DNA from: Flaveria trinervia | Lineage: Eukaryota > Streptophyta > Magnoliopsida > Asterales > Asteraceae | NCBI GenBank assembly: GCA_025506515.1 | Contig: CM046447.1 | Span: forward strand, 84,579,748-84,643,747 | DNA length: 64,000 nt | Direction: 5' to 3' | In this document: positions 22,547 to 35,100 of the stretch, in pieces | Position numbering within the stretch: the first letter of the stretch is position 1 | Layout: each line of letters begins with the position of its first letter | Translations under genes and position numbers: made by a program | Notes under the pieces: generated by a model | Told to the model about the DNA's origin: nothing | Database searches by the model: none | What the model saw: only the letters and a program-made list of their open reading frames with translations

Positions 22547-23460
22547 CGCCAGTAGCACCATCCACAACTAATGCTGATGAGATTTCTTCGAATTCAACTT
22601 CCTTTGAATTACCATCCACTGATTGGTTTCAAGGAAATGATTCACCATCACCATCTGTTGCTGCTGAACCGGCTACAAACACTTGCACAGATCTCATTGT
22701 GTATCAAGATCTGAAGAATCACCCCATGTCTCAAATCATTGGTGATATCACTGCTGGAGTATCAACAAGAAGGCAATTGTCAAACTTCTGCTTCTATGCT
22801 CTCTTCATCAGTCAGCAAGAGCCAAAGAATTATCACATTGCTTTAAAGGACAATGGATGGGTTGATGCCATGCAGCTTGAGCTTCTTCAGTTCAAGAAAC
22901 AGCAAGTGTGGGAACTGGTTCCTCTACCTCCAGGTAAGTGTGCAATAGGCACTAAATGGGTGTTTAGGAACAAAACTGATGAAAATGGGCTTATTGTTAA
23001 GAACAAGGCCAGACTGGTTGTTCAGGGGTTTGCACAAGAAGAAGGTATTGATTATGATGAAACCTTTGCCCCTGTAGCCAGACTGGAAGCAATTCGATTG
23101 TTTTTAGCTTATGCTGCTTATCAAAAACTTAAAGTCTTTCAAATGGATGTCAAAAGTGCATTTTTGTATGGAAAAGTTAAAGAAGAGGTTTATGTATGTC
23201 AACCTCCAGGCTTTGAGGACAACAAACATCCTAATTGGGTGTATAAGCTTGATAAAGCTCTTTATGGGTTAAAACAAGCTCCCAGAGCCTGGTATGAGAC
23301 ATTATCAAACTTTCTTCTGGAAAACAATTTCACTAGAGGCTCCATAGACAAGACTTTATTTATTAAGAAAGCTGGGCAGCATAATCTACTTGTTCAAATT
23401 TATGTAGATGATATATTTTTGCATCCTCTGATCCAAAGTTGTGTGATGCCTTTACAAAGT
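22547..23460 (+). pseudogene. pol: A2 reverse transcriptase (Copia, RVT_2)
   Basis: Long open stretch 22699-23463: KWVFRNKTDENG, ARLVVQGFAQEEGIDYDETF, FQMDVKSAFLYG and LYGLKQAPRAWY are standard Copia RT motifs. The catalytic YVDDI is present at about 23401-23415, but a 1-bp loss right after it breaks the frame; B still reads YVDDIIFASSDPQLC at that place. Synthesises DNA from the genomic RNA. Confidence 0.92.
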
Positions 23461-24340
23461 TGATGCAACAGAAGTTTGAAATGAGTGCCATGGGAGAATT
23501 ACAGTTCTTTCTGGGGTTGCAAATCAAACAAAAGGCTGATGGAATTTTTATTCATCAATCCAAATATACAAAAGATCTTTTGCAAAAGTTTGATTTACAA
23601 AACTGTAAGCCCTGTTCTACTCCCATGAGCAGCACCACACAACTGGACTCAGATCAGAAAGGTAAAGTGGTTGATGAAACACTTTACAGATGTATGATTG
23701 GGTCCTTGATGTATTTAACAGCTTCTAGACCAGATATTATGTTTGCTACATGTGTTTGTGCTAGATTTCAGGCTGCACCTAAAGAGTCTCATCTGATTGC
23801 AGTCAAGAGGATCTTTAGATATCTGCAAGGCACTCCATCTCTAGGTTTATGGTATTCTACCAACCATTCTGGTAAATTAGTTGCTTTTTCTGACAGTGAC
23901 TATGCAGGGTGTAAGTTGACCAGGAAATCAACTTCTGGTGGATGCCAATTCCTAGGCAACTGCTTGATTTCTTGGCAGAGCAAGAAACAGACCTCAGTTG
24001 CTACATCCACTGCGGAAGCAGAGTACATTGCTGCTGCAAGCTGTACATCTCAGGTACTCTGGCTTCAAAACCAACTTTTGGATTATGGCATTACAGAGAC
24101 TAAGACTCCATTGTTAATGGATAGTGCTTCAGCTCTTTGCATTGTCAAAAATCCAGTCCAGCACTCTAGGACCAAACATATAGAGATCAGACACCATTTT
24201 ATAAGAGACTGTTTTGAAAAAGGTCTGATTGATCCTAAGTTTGTGCCCAGTGCTGATGAGCTTGCAGACATTTTTACTAAGCCTTTGGATAGTTCAACTT
24301 TCCAAAACCTGGTGTAAGGCTTGGTATGCTGCAGCTAGAA
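23439..24340 (+). pseudogene. pol: A2 RT end and RNase H
   Basis: Continues RT (MSAMGELQFFLGLQIKQ) into Copia RNase H: SDSDYAGCKLTRKSTSGG, STAEAEYIAAASC, HIEIRHHFIRDCFEKG and ELADIFTKPLDS. Catalytic D, E and D positions are present. The original stop lies near 24340 after a 1-bp indel at about 24316. Degrades RNA in RNA:DNA hybrids. Confidence 0.92.
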
Positions 24341-25064
24341 TAGGTGACAACTACTGATGATCTCAGTAATTCATATTGATGATCATGAGTGCATGTCACA
24401 TATAAGTACTGATGAGCTCTTTTAACCTCAGTACTTTTTATAACTACTGAAGCTAAAAGTTCTCACAAGTACTGAAGTACTTCATCTGCTCTAAACTACT
24501 GAAGTAGTTACAACTACTGATGTAGTCATAACTACTGAAATCAGTAAAAACAGATAAGTACTGATGTCCTATGAAACAACTGAAATCAGCCATAAAGACT
24601 GATGAATGTGTTGAGGATAGTTTGAAACAGCTGAAAAGCTAAGAATTGACGAAAACAGCTGACGAGAACTTTCTCCTCAGTCGTTTTGTAAACCACTGCT
24701 GTTTCATTTTAAACACTGAAGCAAAACCACGTCTTCAGTTGTTTACAACAGCTGATGACTAAAACCACTGTCTTCAGTAGTTTCATAACTACTGATGACA
24801 AACACCATGTCCTCAGTTGTTTCAATCACCTGAAGTCAAAACCACGGTCTCAGTAGTTTTCTAAACTACTGATGCCTAACACCGCGACTTCAGCTGTTTC
24901 AACGTCTGAAAGGATAATACCATGTCAACGGTCGTTTAAAACTACTGATGACTAACACCACATCCTTCAGTCATTTCCTCACCCGTACCCTATATATACC
25001 CTTAACCTGAGCTCTCCATACTTCATCTTCTTCAAAACCTAACGTTCCTCTCCAACAAATTTCC
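24341..25064 (+). promoter_or_regulatory. A2 post-pol linker: U3-like motif array and internal promoter
   Basis: No coding capacity. The stretch is filled with AACTACTGA, AGTACTGA, CAGCTGA and (T)CAGTAGTT/CAGTTGTTT motifs, the same vocabulary as the LTR U3; TCAGTCGTTTTGTAAA near 24677 has a near copy in the LTR (GTTTTGTAAAACGACTGAAG). From about 24735 to 24975 there are about six units of roughly 40 bp, several with a CAGTAGTT...AACTACTG hairpin. The array ends in a TATA box at 24991-24998, a 67-bp spacer, and CCATGGCGT at the ORF start. B has the same arrangement. Confidence 0.6.
24991..24998 (+). promoter_or_regulatory. Internal TATA box before the extra ORF (A2)
   Basis: TATATATA, 74 bp upstream of the ATG at 25065, preceded by the U3-like array and followed by a C/T-rich leader (CTTCATCTTCTTC) typical of plant 5' UTRs. 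Confidence 0.55.
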
Positions 25065-28000
25065 ATGGCGTCTTTGCAAATTAAACCGCGACACAATGTG
25101 TTGCCTACCTCACAAAATCGCCGATCTGGACTAAGTTCGATAATGCTATCGATCTCATGGTCCAGTCCCAATACAACAAGGCATTCCTTCTGAACCCCGT
25201 TTTACATGCCGAATCCTTGAACCAATTTTGGATGAACGTTAATGTTACTACTGAGGAGAGCAACACACTATCCCTCCGGTCAGTCGTCAACAACAACGAA
25301 GTAGTGATTACTCTCCTGCAACAATCCGTAAATTCTTCACTGAGTGATGCTACCTCTCCTGCTGGATATCCGAAGGGCTCTATAGATCTCTCATTTGCTC
25401 GGCATGGATATCAAGGTGATCTCAGTGCCACCACCATAATGAAAAACATTTTAATGATGCTGAGCGCCTGATCTTTCACATGGTCAATGTATGTTTGGCC
25501 CCTAAGACATCGTCTTGGGATCAAATGTCCACCAAATGGCAGCAGGTATTGTATTCTATCCTTGAGCAACAACCACTGAACTTTTCCGAATTAATATTTT
25601 CAGAGCTCAAAGATATGGCTCAAAAATTAACTGCCACCGTTGGATACTCTATCCACGGTTCATCATGGCCATTATATAGACCAGCTTAATGCTGAGGGAC
25701 TTGTTGGCGTGGGAGTCCCTGCTACGGCTGTTTTGCCAGAAGTATACTCCCGGCACAACTCCGACCGGACACTCAAACTGGCTGCCAAGCTGCGAAAACC
25801 CACGCAGCTGGAACCACAGCCACCACCTCCAAATCCAATGTCCCCACCAAACCCACCAAAAAGAACCCAAAAAGGCTACTCAGGGAATTGAGTCCCCTGA
25901 GGATGCTCCTGCACAACAAACGCAGGATATCCACTAGTCCAAACCCCCTAGTGGATACAATGACTCCTCCAGCTACAGCCGCTCAGGCTTCCTCTCAACA
26001 GGAGCCTGCAGCAACCCAAGGGGCACCTACTTATCTGGGATCTTCCTCACTTGAGGAGATTGCCATTGAAGAGCACCATCCACCCCAGGTGCACACTGCT
26101 TCTACCCCTGTACCCCACACAACCGCCCCTCACAGCCCAACTTTAATAGTTGCTCAAGTGCTGACTCAATTGCACTCCTCACCCCCTCCCCAGAAACCAC
26201 TTCTTACTGGGAATGCCTCTACAATTGAGGGGGAGGAACACAGTGTATTTGAGAACCCACAGCACCGGGGTTTACCAATTCTATCTCCTGGTGTAGAGAA
26301 GGAGATTAGAATATCTAGTGAGGCTGCCACCTCCTCTGACTCAGCACATGACCAGAGTGAGGCTGGTAACATTGCTAAGACCTCCCTAGAGGCAACAGCC
26401 GATGAAGGACAACGTCCTGAGGCTGGAAGTCCCCAGTTCCAAGACAAAGGGGCACATGCTACATCTGGTCTACACCCAGAGCATGTATCCTGCTACAAGC
26501 AGGAGGTCAGGTGATTCAGCATATGCTGATGATGACCTGGGCTTCTTCTATGATGTTCTTGCCCAGAACACGATCCTAGAGGAGGAAGTCAGTAGACTGC
26601 AAAACCTACTTGACCACTCTCTCAAGGAGTAAGACCATCTGCCACACATCAACCCAACAGATGGCACCTTCCTCTGAAGGTCTCCTAACACACAACCACT
26701 CACAAAATCTCAGCCACCTGCCTCTGTTTCTGGCACCATTCCTCAGGGACAGAACCCCCCTGAGCAACTGGCTGCTATCCTTCAAAATCCCCTATCTCTC
26801 ATCACCCCACAGCTAACTGAATTGGTGATCAAAACTGTTGATGAGAGACTTTCTTCTGTCTTACAACCCATGGTGGAGAATGTTCTGAGCAAACAACTTT
26901 CTGCTACTCAATCCCTGCAACCAATGCACCCAAAAGGGGGAGAGTTCAGCAGTGAAAGGTAAAAGAAAGAGGAAAGAGAAGGAGAAGAAACAGAAGAGAC
27001 AGTAGTGGAAACTGAGGAGTTGGTTGAGGAGACTGAGAAAGAGAAGGAAAATGAGAAGGAGGAGGCTACCATGGAGAAAGTGACTGAAAGTTCAAAAGAC
27101 TTTCATGTCACATACAAAAAAAGAAGAAGGATGAAAAAGAGAAAGCCTTGGAGCTGATGGTGAAAGAGGCTGATGCCGAACACAGCAGATCAATGGATAA
27201 CATCATTGATCAGTTGTTTAGGCAAGGCCATGACACTGAAAAACTTGATTCTGAGATCAGAAGACTAGAGATTGAAGAAATCCAATCAAGATGGTCAAGT
27301 TATGATGTGTCAGAAAGAGAAAGGCTGGAGATCATGATCAGATTTATAGCAAAACATCTTGGAAGATCATTGATCGAGATCAAAGCTTGGTCCAGGGACA
27401 GTATCTTGGCAATAACCACCAAGATCTGTTCGTCTGAAGAATATACAAAAGGTTTAATTGTTGAAGTTTTAAATGAAGCTGGTGCTGGGAGCAGGACTGA
27501 ACTAGCCAAACAGTCAAAAGCCAACTCACATCCAAAATGCTAGAACAGCCTGTCAACATTCCCACATCAAAACTACCAAAACCACAACCCACAAAACCAA
27601 TTCCCTCACCTCTAAACCAACAGCCGATGATGCACCCCAGAAGAAGAGAGAAGGGTGTTGAGGCTAGAAGAAGTAGAAGAAGAGGATGAAGATGATAGTC
27701 TGCCACTCTCTGCTGTTCTGAAGCTACCAAAGCCCCAGAGTCAATCCATGATCACACCCGACTCTCAAGGGAAATGGTCAGAGTAAGATAGAAGAAGAAG
27801 AACAGCAAAACAGCACGATGAGCAACTGTTGAAGATGGTTGACAAGGAATTTCCTCAGTCATCATCTATTCAAGCCATGAAAGGGCATGCTCAAAGGCTG
27901 TACACTCTCAGACACACCTTTCAGTATCAGAGGGAGAGAGTGAGAGTATGGCCAGACCCCAGGGTGAGTTCTAGAATCCATAAAAGAACTATCCCACACA

Positions 28001-28590
28001 GATACAACGGCCAAGTACGAAAAACAATAGAATCTACCATCATGCTGGCCGTTGTAGTCTCACCTTGGGAAATCATTGATGAATTCAAGAAAGCTCACCA
28101 AGCAAAGAAGACACCTCAAGCCTTACTAGAAAACAGATGATTAAGAAGGGGTTGTTATACAAAAAGCTTGAAGACATCCAAAAGAATGAGCTCCAGTTAC
28201 TCCTTGAAGGCAACCATCCGGATGAATTTGTATACAGGAGGTAACTACGGTGGAGCTGAAGAATGGCAGGACCATGAAGTACTTATCAGAGTACTATGGT
28301 CCAGAGTTCTTCTTCGAAGGAGGAGCTGAAGAACTCTCTCAAGAGGAACAAATTGTTCTCCTTGAGGCCTATGTTCGTGAGTCGTACAGACTCATTATGG
28401 GGAAGTGAATCTCATGGATGGGATAACAACTCTGTGTCCAGTTCCCCAAAACAGAGTTCCCATTCATACTCTGCCAAACAAATATTTGAGGTTCTTCCCA
28501 GGCCGGAGCGTACATGGGTCATCTTCTCTACTGATCAAGAAGGAAAAAGACCAACATTTTTGCCATCAATAAGTGGGAGTTTAAATAAGT
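25065..28590 (+). pseudogene. A2 extra (post-pol) ORF, broken
   Basis: ATG at 25065 in the context TTCCATGGCG; a 1-bp loss at about 25096 shifts the frame early. Same domain order as in A1 and B: conserved N-terminal region (to about 25720), P/T/S-rich linker (25790-26480), acidic repeat-like segment ending with EEVSRLQNLL (26520-26630), K/E-rich stretch (26940-27140), helical region with LIRFIAKHLGRSLIEIKAWSRD-like sequence given here only by its position (27180-27530), acidic run (27660-27700) and conserved C-terminal region (27829-28590). Highly charged, no membrane span or signal peptide. Retained in three elements, so it was probably under selection in the active ancestors. Role unknown. 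Confidence 0.7.
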
Positions 28591-28607
28591 GAGGTTTTGG
28601 CTGCATT

Positions 28608-28622
28608 GGTTCAGGGGGAGTT
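28608..28622 (+). other. Polypurine tract of A2
   Basis: GGTTCAGGGGGAGTT immediately before the LTR, identical to the A1 and B tracts. Confidence 0.85.
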
Positions 28623-29513
28623 TGTTGGACCAAAAGAACCAATGAGCCAAGATCAGAAAATCTCTAAGTCCCACACGGTATCACAACAACTGCTGAAAGC
28701 CTCATCAGTAGTTTGACAAGTGCTGAAGACTTCAACAGCTGAAGATCAAGTGCTGAAGACCTTAACAGCTGAACCAAAGTGCTGAAGTACAACAGCTGAA
28801 GACACAAGTGCTGAAGCTGAAAGACCAAGTACTGAAGCACAACAGCTGAAGAGTTCACAAGTGCTGAAGATCAACAACTGATGTACAAAGTCTGAAGACA
28901 AAGACTGAAGACATCAGCTGATGATATCTACTGAAGTCATCAGCTGATGAAACGCCTGAAGATCAAAGTCTGAAGACCAAGTACTGAAGCCTCAGTAGTT
29001 TGTCACAACTGCTGAAGAGTACTTCTTCAGTAGTTGTGATATCAGTAGTTTTATGTTTTATGTTTCAGTAGTTTTGTAAAACGACTGAAGAGCTTGTTCT
29101 TCAGTCGTTGTAGTTTCAGTAGTTTTATATTTTGTACTTAACTTGCTGATATGTTCTCAGTAGTTGTGAACATTTCAGTAGTTTGTTAAGATTTAGTTAT
29201 TTCTGTATTGGATCTGCCAGTTGTCACTTTCCGTGATAACAGCAGTGACTGTTGCACTCTATATAAGGAGTGACACCCATTGTAATCATTGAGCGATATG
29301 AGCAATTGAATGGAATGTTTGATTGATTTGATTAGAATATTCTCCATCTATAAACATTCCTAGAAATCAGAAATTCATATTCTCTCCCTATAACCGTATG
29401 CTATCTTAACGCTTACATATATTGTTTGCTTGCTACAATTTGTCTAATTCGTTTGTGTATTCCGCTGCTTTATATTCTGATAAACATCAAACTTGCGATC
29501 ACTGATCCTGTCA
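28623..29513 (+). repeat. 3' LTR of A2
   Basis: 891 bp, TGTTGGACC...GATCCTGTCA. Longer than the A1 LTRs by extra CTGAAG/ACAGCTGAAG units around 28760-28850. TATA box at 29260-29267. Followed by the TSD GTTTG (29514-29518). Confidence 0.92.
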
Positions 29514-29518
29514 GTTTG

Positions 29519-30714
29519 ATCTGGATATACATATGTTCCTTATCAACCTCTATTGAGCTATTGCAGATCATGTGAATAATCATCTTCTGCAACAGTCTTC
29601 CACCTGGTGGTACTGAAGATGATGATGATATCAGTACTCACCTTTTCATGTTTAGTGATCACTGCCTGAGTACACTAAACTTGATGTTCCTGTAGCTTGA
29701 GCAGCTCCATCCACAACAAATGCTGATGAGATTTCTGACTCCTCTACATCATTTGAATTGCCATCTCATACTTGGTTTCAAGAGTCTGGATCAACGTCTG
29801 TTGCTGTTGAACCTGCTACAAACACTTGCACTAATCATATAGTGTACCAAGAGCTGAAGACTCACCCCATGTCTCAAATCATTAGTGATATCAATGTTGG
29901 TGTCTCAACCAGAAGTCAATTGTCCAACTTCTGCTTCTATGCTCTCTTCATTAGTCAGCTAGAGCCAAAGAACTATCATGTTGCTTTAAGAGACAATGGA
30001 TGGGTTGAAGCCATGCAGCTTGTGCTACTTCAGTTCAAAAAGCAGCAAGTGTGGGAACTGGTTCCTCTACCCCCAGGTAAGTGTGCAATAGGCACTAAGT
30101 GGGTGTTTAGGAATAAAACTGATGTAAATGGGCTTATTGTCAAGAACAAGGCTAGACTAGTTGTATAGCGGTTTTCACAAGAAGAAGGTATTGATTATGA
30201 TGAAACCTTTTCCCCTGTAGCCAGACTGGAGGCAATTAGATTGTTCTTAGCCTATGCTGCATTCCACAATCTTAAAGTTTTTCAAATGGATGTCAAAAGT
30301 GCTTTTTTATATGGAAAAATAAAAGAAGAGGTTTATGTGTGTCAACCACCAGGTTTTGAGGACAATAACATCCGGATTGGGTGTATAAACTTGATAAGGC
30401 TCTTTGGGTTGAAGCAAACTCCTAGAGCCTGGTATGAAACACTTTCAAATTTTCTTCTTCAAAATAATTTCACTAGAGGATCCATAGATAAAACTTTGCT
30501 TATTAAGAAAGTGGATCAGCATAAGCTTCTTGTTCAAATTTATGTTGATGATATAATTTTTGCATCCTCTGATCCCCAGTTGTGTGCTGATTTTACAAGT
30601 TTAATGAAACAAATGTTTGAAATGAGTGCAATGGGAGAATTACAGTTCTTTCTAGGCTTGCAAATCAAACAAAATGATGATGGAACCTTCATTCATCAGT
30701 CAAAATATACATAA
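29519..30714 (+). pseudogene. pol: B integrase tail and reverse transcriptase (resumed)
   Basis: Reading resumes with ATCTGGATATACATATGTTCC, which pairs with A2 position about 22390, so A2 sits between the INT and RT parts of B. RT motifs: KWVFRNKTDVNG, ARLVV, FQMDVKSAFLYG, LKQTPRAWY and YVDDIIFASS (about 30541-30570; catalytic residues intact). Stops at 30166 and 30712 and a frameshift near 30395 disable it. Confidence 0.9.
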
Positions 30715-31485
30715 AATCTTTTGAATAAGTTTGATTTACAAAACTGTAAGCCCAGTTCTACTCCCATGTGCAATACCACACAACTGGATGTAGATCAGAA
30801 AGGTAAAGTTGCTGATGAAACACTTTACAGATGTATGATTAGGTCCTTGATGTACTTAAAAACTTCTAAACCAGATATTATGTTTGCAACTTATGTTTGT
30901 GCTAGATTTCAGGCTGCTCCTAAAGAGTCTCATTTGATTGCAGTCAAGAGGATCTTTAGATATGTGCAAGGTAGACAATCTCTAGGTCTTTGGTATTCCA
31001 CTGGACACTCTTGCAAATTAGTTGCTTTTTCTGATAGCGACTATGCAGGATGTAAGTTAACAAGAAAGTCAACTTCTGGTGGATGTCAATTCCTAGGCAA
31101 CTGTTTGATTTCTTGGCAGAGTAAGAAACAAACATCTGTTGCTACATCCACTGCTGAAGCAGAGTACATTGCTGCTGCAAGTTGTACATCTCTGGTACTC
31201 TGGCTTCAGAACCAATTATTGGATTATGGCATTACAGAGACTAAGACTCCATTGTTAATGGATAGTGCTTCAGCTCTGTGTATTGTCAAGAATCCAGTCC
31301 AACATTCTAGGACCAAACGTATAGAGATCAGACACCATTTTATTAGGGATTGTTTTGAAAAAGGTTTGATTGATCCAAAGTTTGTGCCAAGTGCTGATGA
31401 GCTTGCAGATATATTTAATAAGCCTTTGGACAGTTCAACTTTCCAAAACCTTGTGTTAAGGCTTGGTATGCTGCAGCTAGAATAA
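30715..31485 (+). pseudogene. pol: B RT end and RNase H
   Basis: Open from 30721 to the stop at 31485. SDSDYAGCKLTRKSTSGG, STAEAEYIAAASC, RIEIRHHFIRDCFEKG and a C-terminal LADIFNKPLDSS; the family usually has LADIFTKPL. Preceded by a single stop that separates it from the RT. Confidence 0.92.
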
Positions 31486-32176
31486 GTGACAACTACTGAT
31501 GATCTCAGTAAACAAGTACCGGTGACCATTAGTAAACATGTCACAAATAAGTACTCATAAGTGTTATTCTCGGTTGGTTTCATAACTACTGAAGACTAAT
31601 TACTTAAAAAGTATTGTACTTTCTGTTAAAAGAAACTGATGCAGTTATAACTACTGATGTAGTTATAACTACTGATGTAGTTATAACTACTGATGTCAGT
31701 AAAAACAGATAAGTACTGATGTCCTATGAAACAACTAAAAACAGCTAAAAAGTCTCATGAGTAAGTGTTGAGGACAGTATGTAACAGCTGAAAAGCTAAG
31801 AATTGACGAAAACTACTGATGAGAATTTTCTCTTCAATCGTTTCCACAACTGCTGTTTCACCTTAAACAACTGATGACAAAACCATGTCTTCAGTAGTTT
31901 CACAACTACTGATGACTAACACCAAGTCCTCAGTTGTTTCCTACATCTGAAGCCAAACCAAGGTTTTCAGTAGTTTCATAACTACTGATGACCAAAACCA
32001 AGTCTTCAGTTGTTTCACATGTCCGATAGTTAAAACCAAGTCTTAGTTGTTTTCATACAACTGATGACAACACCAACACTTTCATTCGTTTCTTTTCAGC
32101 CTTTCTTAACCTATAAATACCTGCACTTATAGCCGAACATTTCATTAGCCGTTTTCTACACTTTTCTCTCTCAACA
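31486..32176 (+). promoter_or_regulatory. B post-pol linker: U3-like motif array and internal promoter
   Basis: Non-coding. It contains three near-identical TATAACTACTGATGTAGT units (31635-31695), then alternating AACTACTGATGAC / CTTCAGTAGTTTC units up to about 32090, several forming CAGTAGTTTCATAACTACTG hairpins. A TATA box (TATAAATA, 32112-32119) lies 65 bp before the ATG at 32177. The layout is the same as in A2 although the sequence has diverged. Confidence 0.6.
32112..32119 (+). promoter_or_regulatory. Internal TATA box before the extra ORF (B)
   Basis: TATAAATA followed by a pyrimidine-rich leader (CTTTTCTCTCTCAAC) and an ATG in the good plant context AACAATGGCG. Confidence 0.6.
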
Positions 32177-35100
32177 ATGGCGACCATGAAACTCAAACCG
32201 AGACACAACTGTGTTTCCTACCTCTCGAAATCGGCCTTTGGAACAAATTTGATAATGCCATCGATCTTATGGTGGATTCCCAATATAGAACCGCCTTTCT
32301 TTTGAATCCTACCATATACCCTGATTCCTTAAACCAATTCCAGCCAACGTCTCTGTAACAACCGGTGAAAATGATAGCAAATCACTCACAGTCGTTGTCA
32401 ACCAAACAGGTGTAATCACCCCTGACATCATTTGCAAAACCCTAAATTTGCATGATGCCACATGTATTATAGCATACCCGAAAGGCACCATTGATATGCC
32501 TTTCATCAACAAAGCGTATGAAGAGACTTAGTGCTACAACCATTCTCAAAAAGCACTTCCATGATGCTAAAAGACTTATCTTCCACATAGTGAATGTCTG
32601 CCTTGCTTCAAAGACATCTTCATGGGATCAGATGTCCTCACAATGGCAACAGGTATTGTACTCTATCTTTGAACGACAAAATCTAATTTTTTCTGAGATA
32701 GTGTTTATGGAACATAAGGATCTGGCTTAGAAACCTATGACAAACAGATGGCTACTATATCCCAGGTTTCTGATGGCCATAATTTTAAATCAATTAAAAT
32801 CTGAAGGCCTTGTTGGTCTTGGAGTCCCTGCTCCAGCTGTCTTAGCTGAGGTATACTCCAGGCATAACTCTGACCCTACTCTCAAAGGGGCTGCCCGGCT
32901 GCTCAAACCCAAGCAGAGGGAACCCACAATCTCCACCTCCAGATCCAAAGTCCCCACCAAACCCAAACCCAAACCCAAAAAAGCCCAAAAAGGCTACTCA
33001 GGGAGATGAGTCCCCTAAGGATGCCCCTATACCACCAATACAGGAAACACATACTCGTTCTAACCCCCCAGTCATGTCAGAGACTCAACCAGGTGAAACC
33101 ACATAGGTATCCTCTCCACAGGATCCTGTTGCAACCAAATTTGGGGATACCACATTACTGGAACCTATCTCAGTTGAGAAGGTTACCATTGAAGAGCATC
33201 TCTCACCCCGGGTGCAATCTGCTTCTGACCAATCTCCAAATGCAACCGCCCCTCAAAGCCCAACCCTTATAGTTGCTAAAGTGCTGAGTCAGCTGCATTC
33301 CTCACCCCCTCCCTAGAAACCAATTAACACTGGGAATACCTCAACGACTGAGGGGGAGGACCAAAATGCTGCTGATAACCCACAGCACAGGGGTTATAAT
33401 GTTCAATCTCCAAGTGTAGAAGTGGATGTTAGAACATCTGGTCAGGCTGCCACTTCTACTGATTCAGCAAATGAACAGGATGAAGTTGGTAACATATATA
33501 AGACCTCACCAGAGGCAACTGCCAATGAAGGACAAAGTCCAGAGGCAGGAAGTCCCTAGAACCAAGACCAAGGGGCACATGCTTATACTGATCTACACTC
33601 AGGGCATGTACATTCTGATTTAATCAGGAGGTCAGATGATTCAGCAAAGACCGATGATGACCTGGGCTTTTTCTTTGATGTCTTAGCCTATAACACAATC
33701 CTAGAGATTAAGGTGAGCACACTCAAAGAACTGCTAGCCAAGATGTCTCAGGATAAAAGTCCATCTACCCTAATAAACCCACAGATGGCACCTTCATTTC
33801 AAGGTTCACCAAACACACAGCCAATACACTTAACTAAGCCACCAGCCACTGCTTTTGGCACCACTTCTCAGGGACAGAACCCCTCTGAGCAGATGGTTGC
33901 AACCTTTCAAAGCTCCTTACCTCTCTTCACTCCCATCATCACTGAGATAGTATATAAAGTCATTGATGAGAGGATGTCCTCAAATCTCCAAACACTCCTT
34001 CAGGATGTTGTTCACAAGTCACTTTCCGCCTTTCAAGCCCCTGATCCCAATGCACCCAAAAAGGGGGAGACTACTAAGTCTAAAGTAGTGAAAGAAAGGA
34101 AAAGGAAGAGAGTAGAAGATGAGAAAGAAACAAAAAAAGAAAAGGAGTTGGAGAAAGAACAAGAACTGATCTCAGAGAAACAGCTGATCACAGTGCAAAA
34201 GCTGAGCACAGACAAAGAGCAGAAAGATCAGCTGATCACCTACAAAAGGAAGAGAAGTGTTGAGTCAAAGTTTGATGGAGAAAAGTCCATAGAAGATCTA
34301 GTCAAAGAAGCTGATGAAGCTCACAGCAGATCTATGGACAAAATAATAGATCAGCTCTTCAGACAGGGTCATGACACAGCCACCATAGATGTTGAGATCA
34401 GAAGGCTGGAGATAAATGAAATTCAAGCAAGATGGGCTAGTTACTGTGTGATGGATAGGGAAAGGTTAGAGATTATGATCAGGTTTATTGCCAAATATCT
34501 AGGAAGATCATTGATAGAGATGAAGTCTTGGTCCAGAGACAGTAGCTTGGAAATAACCAAGAAAATATGTTCTGTTGCAAGCTACAACAAAGGTTGATCA
34601 TCGAAGCACTGGATGAAGCAGATGCTGGGAAGAGAACTGAGATGGCAAATCTCTCAAAAGCCAAACTCACCACTAAATTGCTAGATCAGCCTTCTCATAC
34701 TCCCACTCAAAAACAACCCTCAAAGCAATCATCTCTAAAATCTGCCAATTCTATCCCTAAACCCAAACCACCCACAACTCAACCCACAAAACCAATTCCA
34801 ATACCCCAAAAACCATCTCAAACCACACCCAGTGATACACCCAGAAGGAGGAGAAGGATGTTGAGGGAAGAAGAAGAAGAAGAAGAAGATGATGATGATG
34901 ATGAGAATGAAGACAGTCTTCCAATCTCTACTGTTCTCAAACTTAAAACACCTGAACCCAGAAGTCAACAGATGATCACACCTGACTTGCAAATGCAAAT
35001 GGTGAAAGTGAAGATTGAAGAAGTAGAACAGTAGAAGCAGCATGATGAGCAATTTCTCAAAATGGTTGACAAGGACTTCCCTCAGTCTTCATCCATTCAA

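Larger units (their letters stand above)
20546..29513 (+). mobile_element. Copia element A2, nested in B; 5' LTR to gag deleted, TSD GTTTG
   Basis: The right end is a complete A-type LTR (28623-29513) followed by GTTTG. The left end is GTTTG followed by only TGTTGG, the first bases of an A LTR, which switch directly to TACAAAAGAGGTTCC of the gag region just after the second CCHC knuckle. So the 5' LTR, PBS and most of gag were lost after insertion, probably by a deletion helped by the similarity between TTGGaCCAAAAGAACC (LTR start) and TGGTACAAAAGAGGTTCC (gag). The rest (end of gag, PR, INT, RT, RH, linker, extra ORF, PPT, LTR) is colinear with B. Confidence 0.9.
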
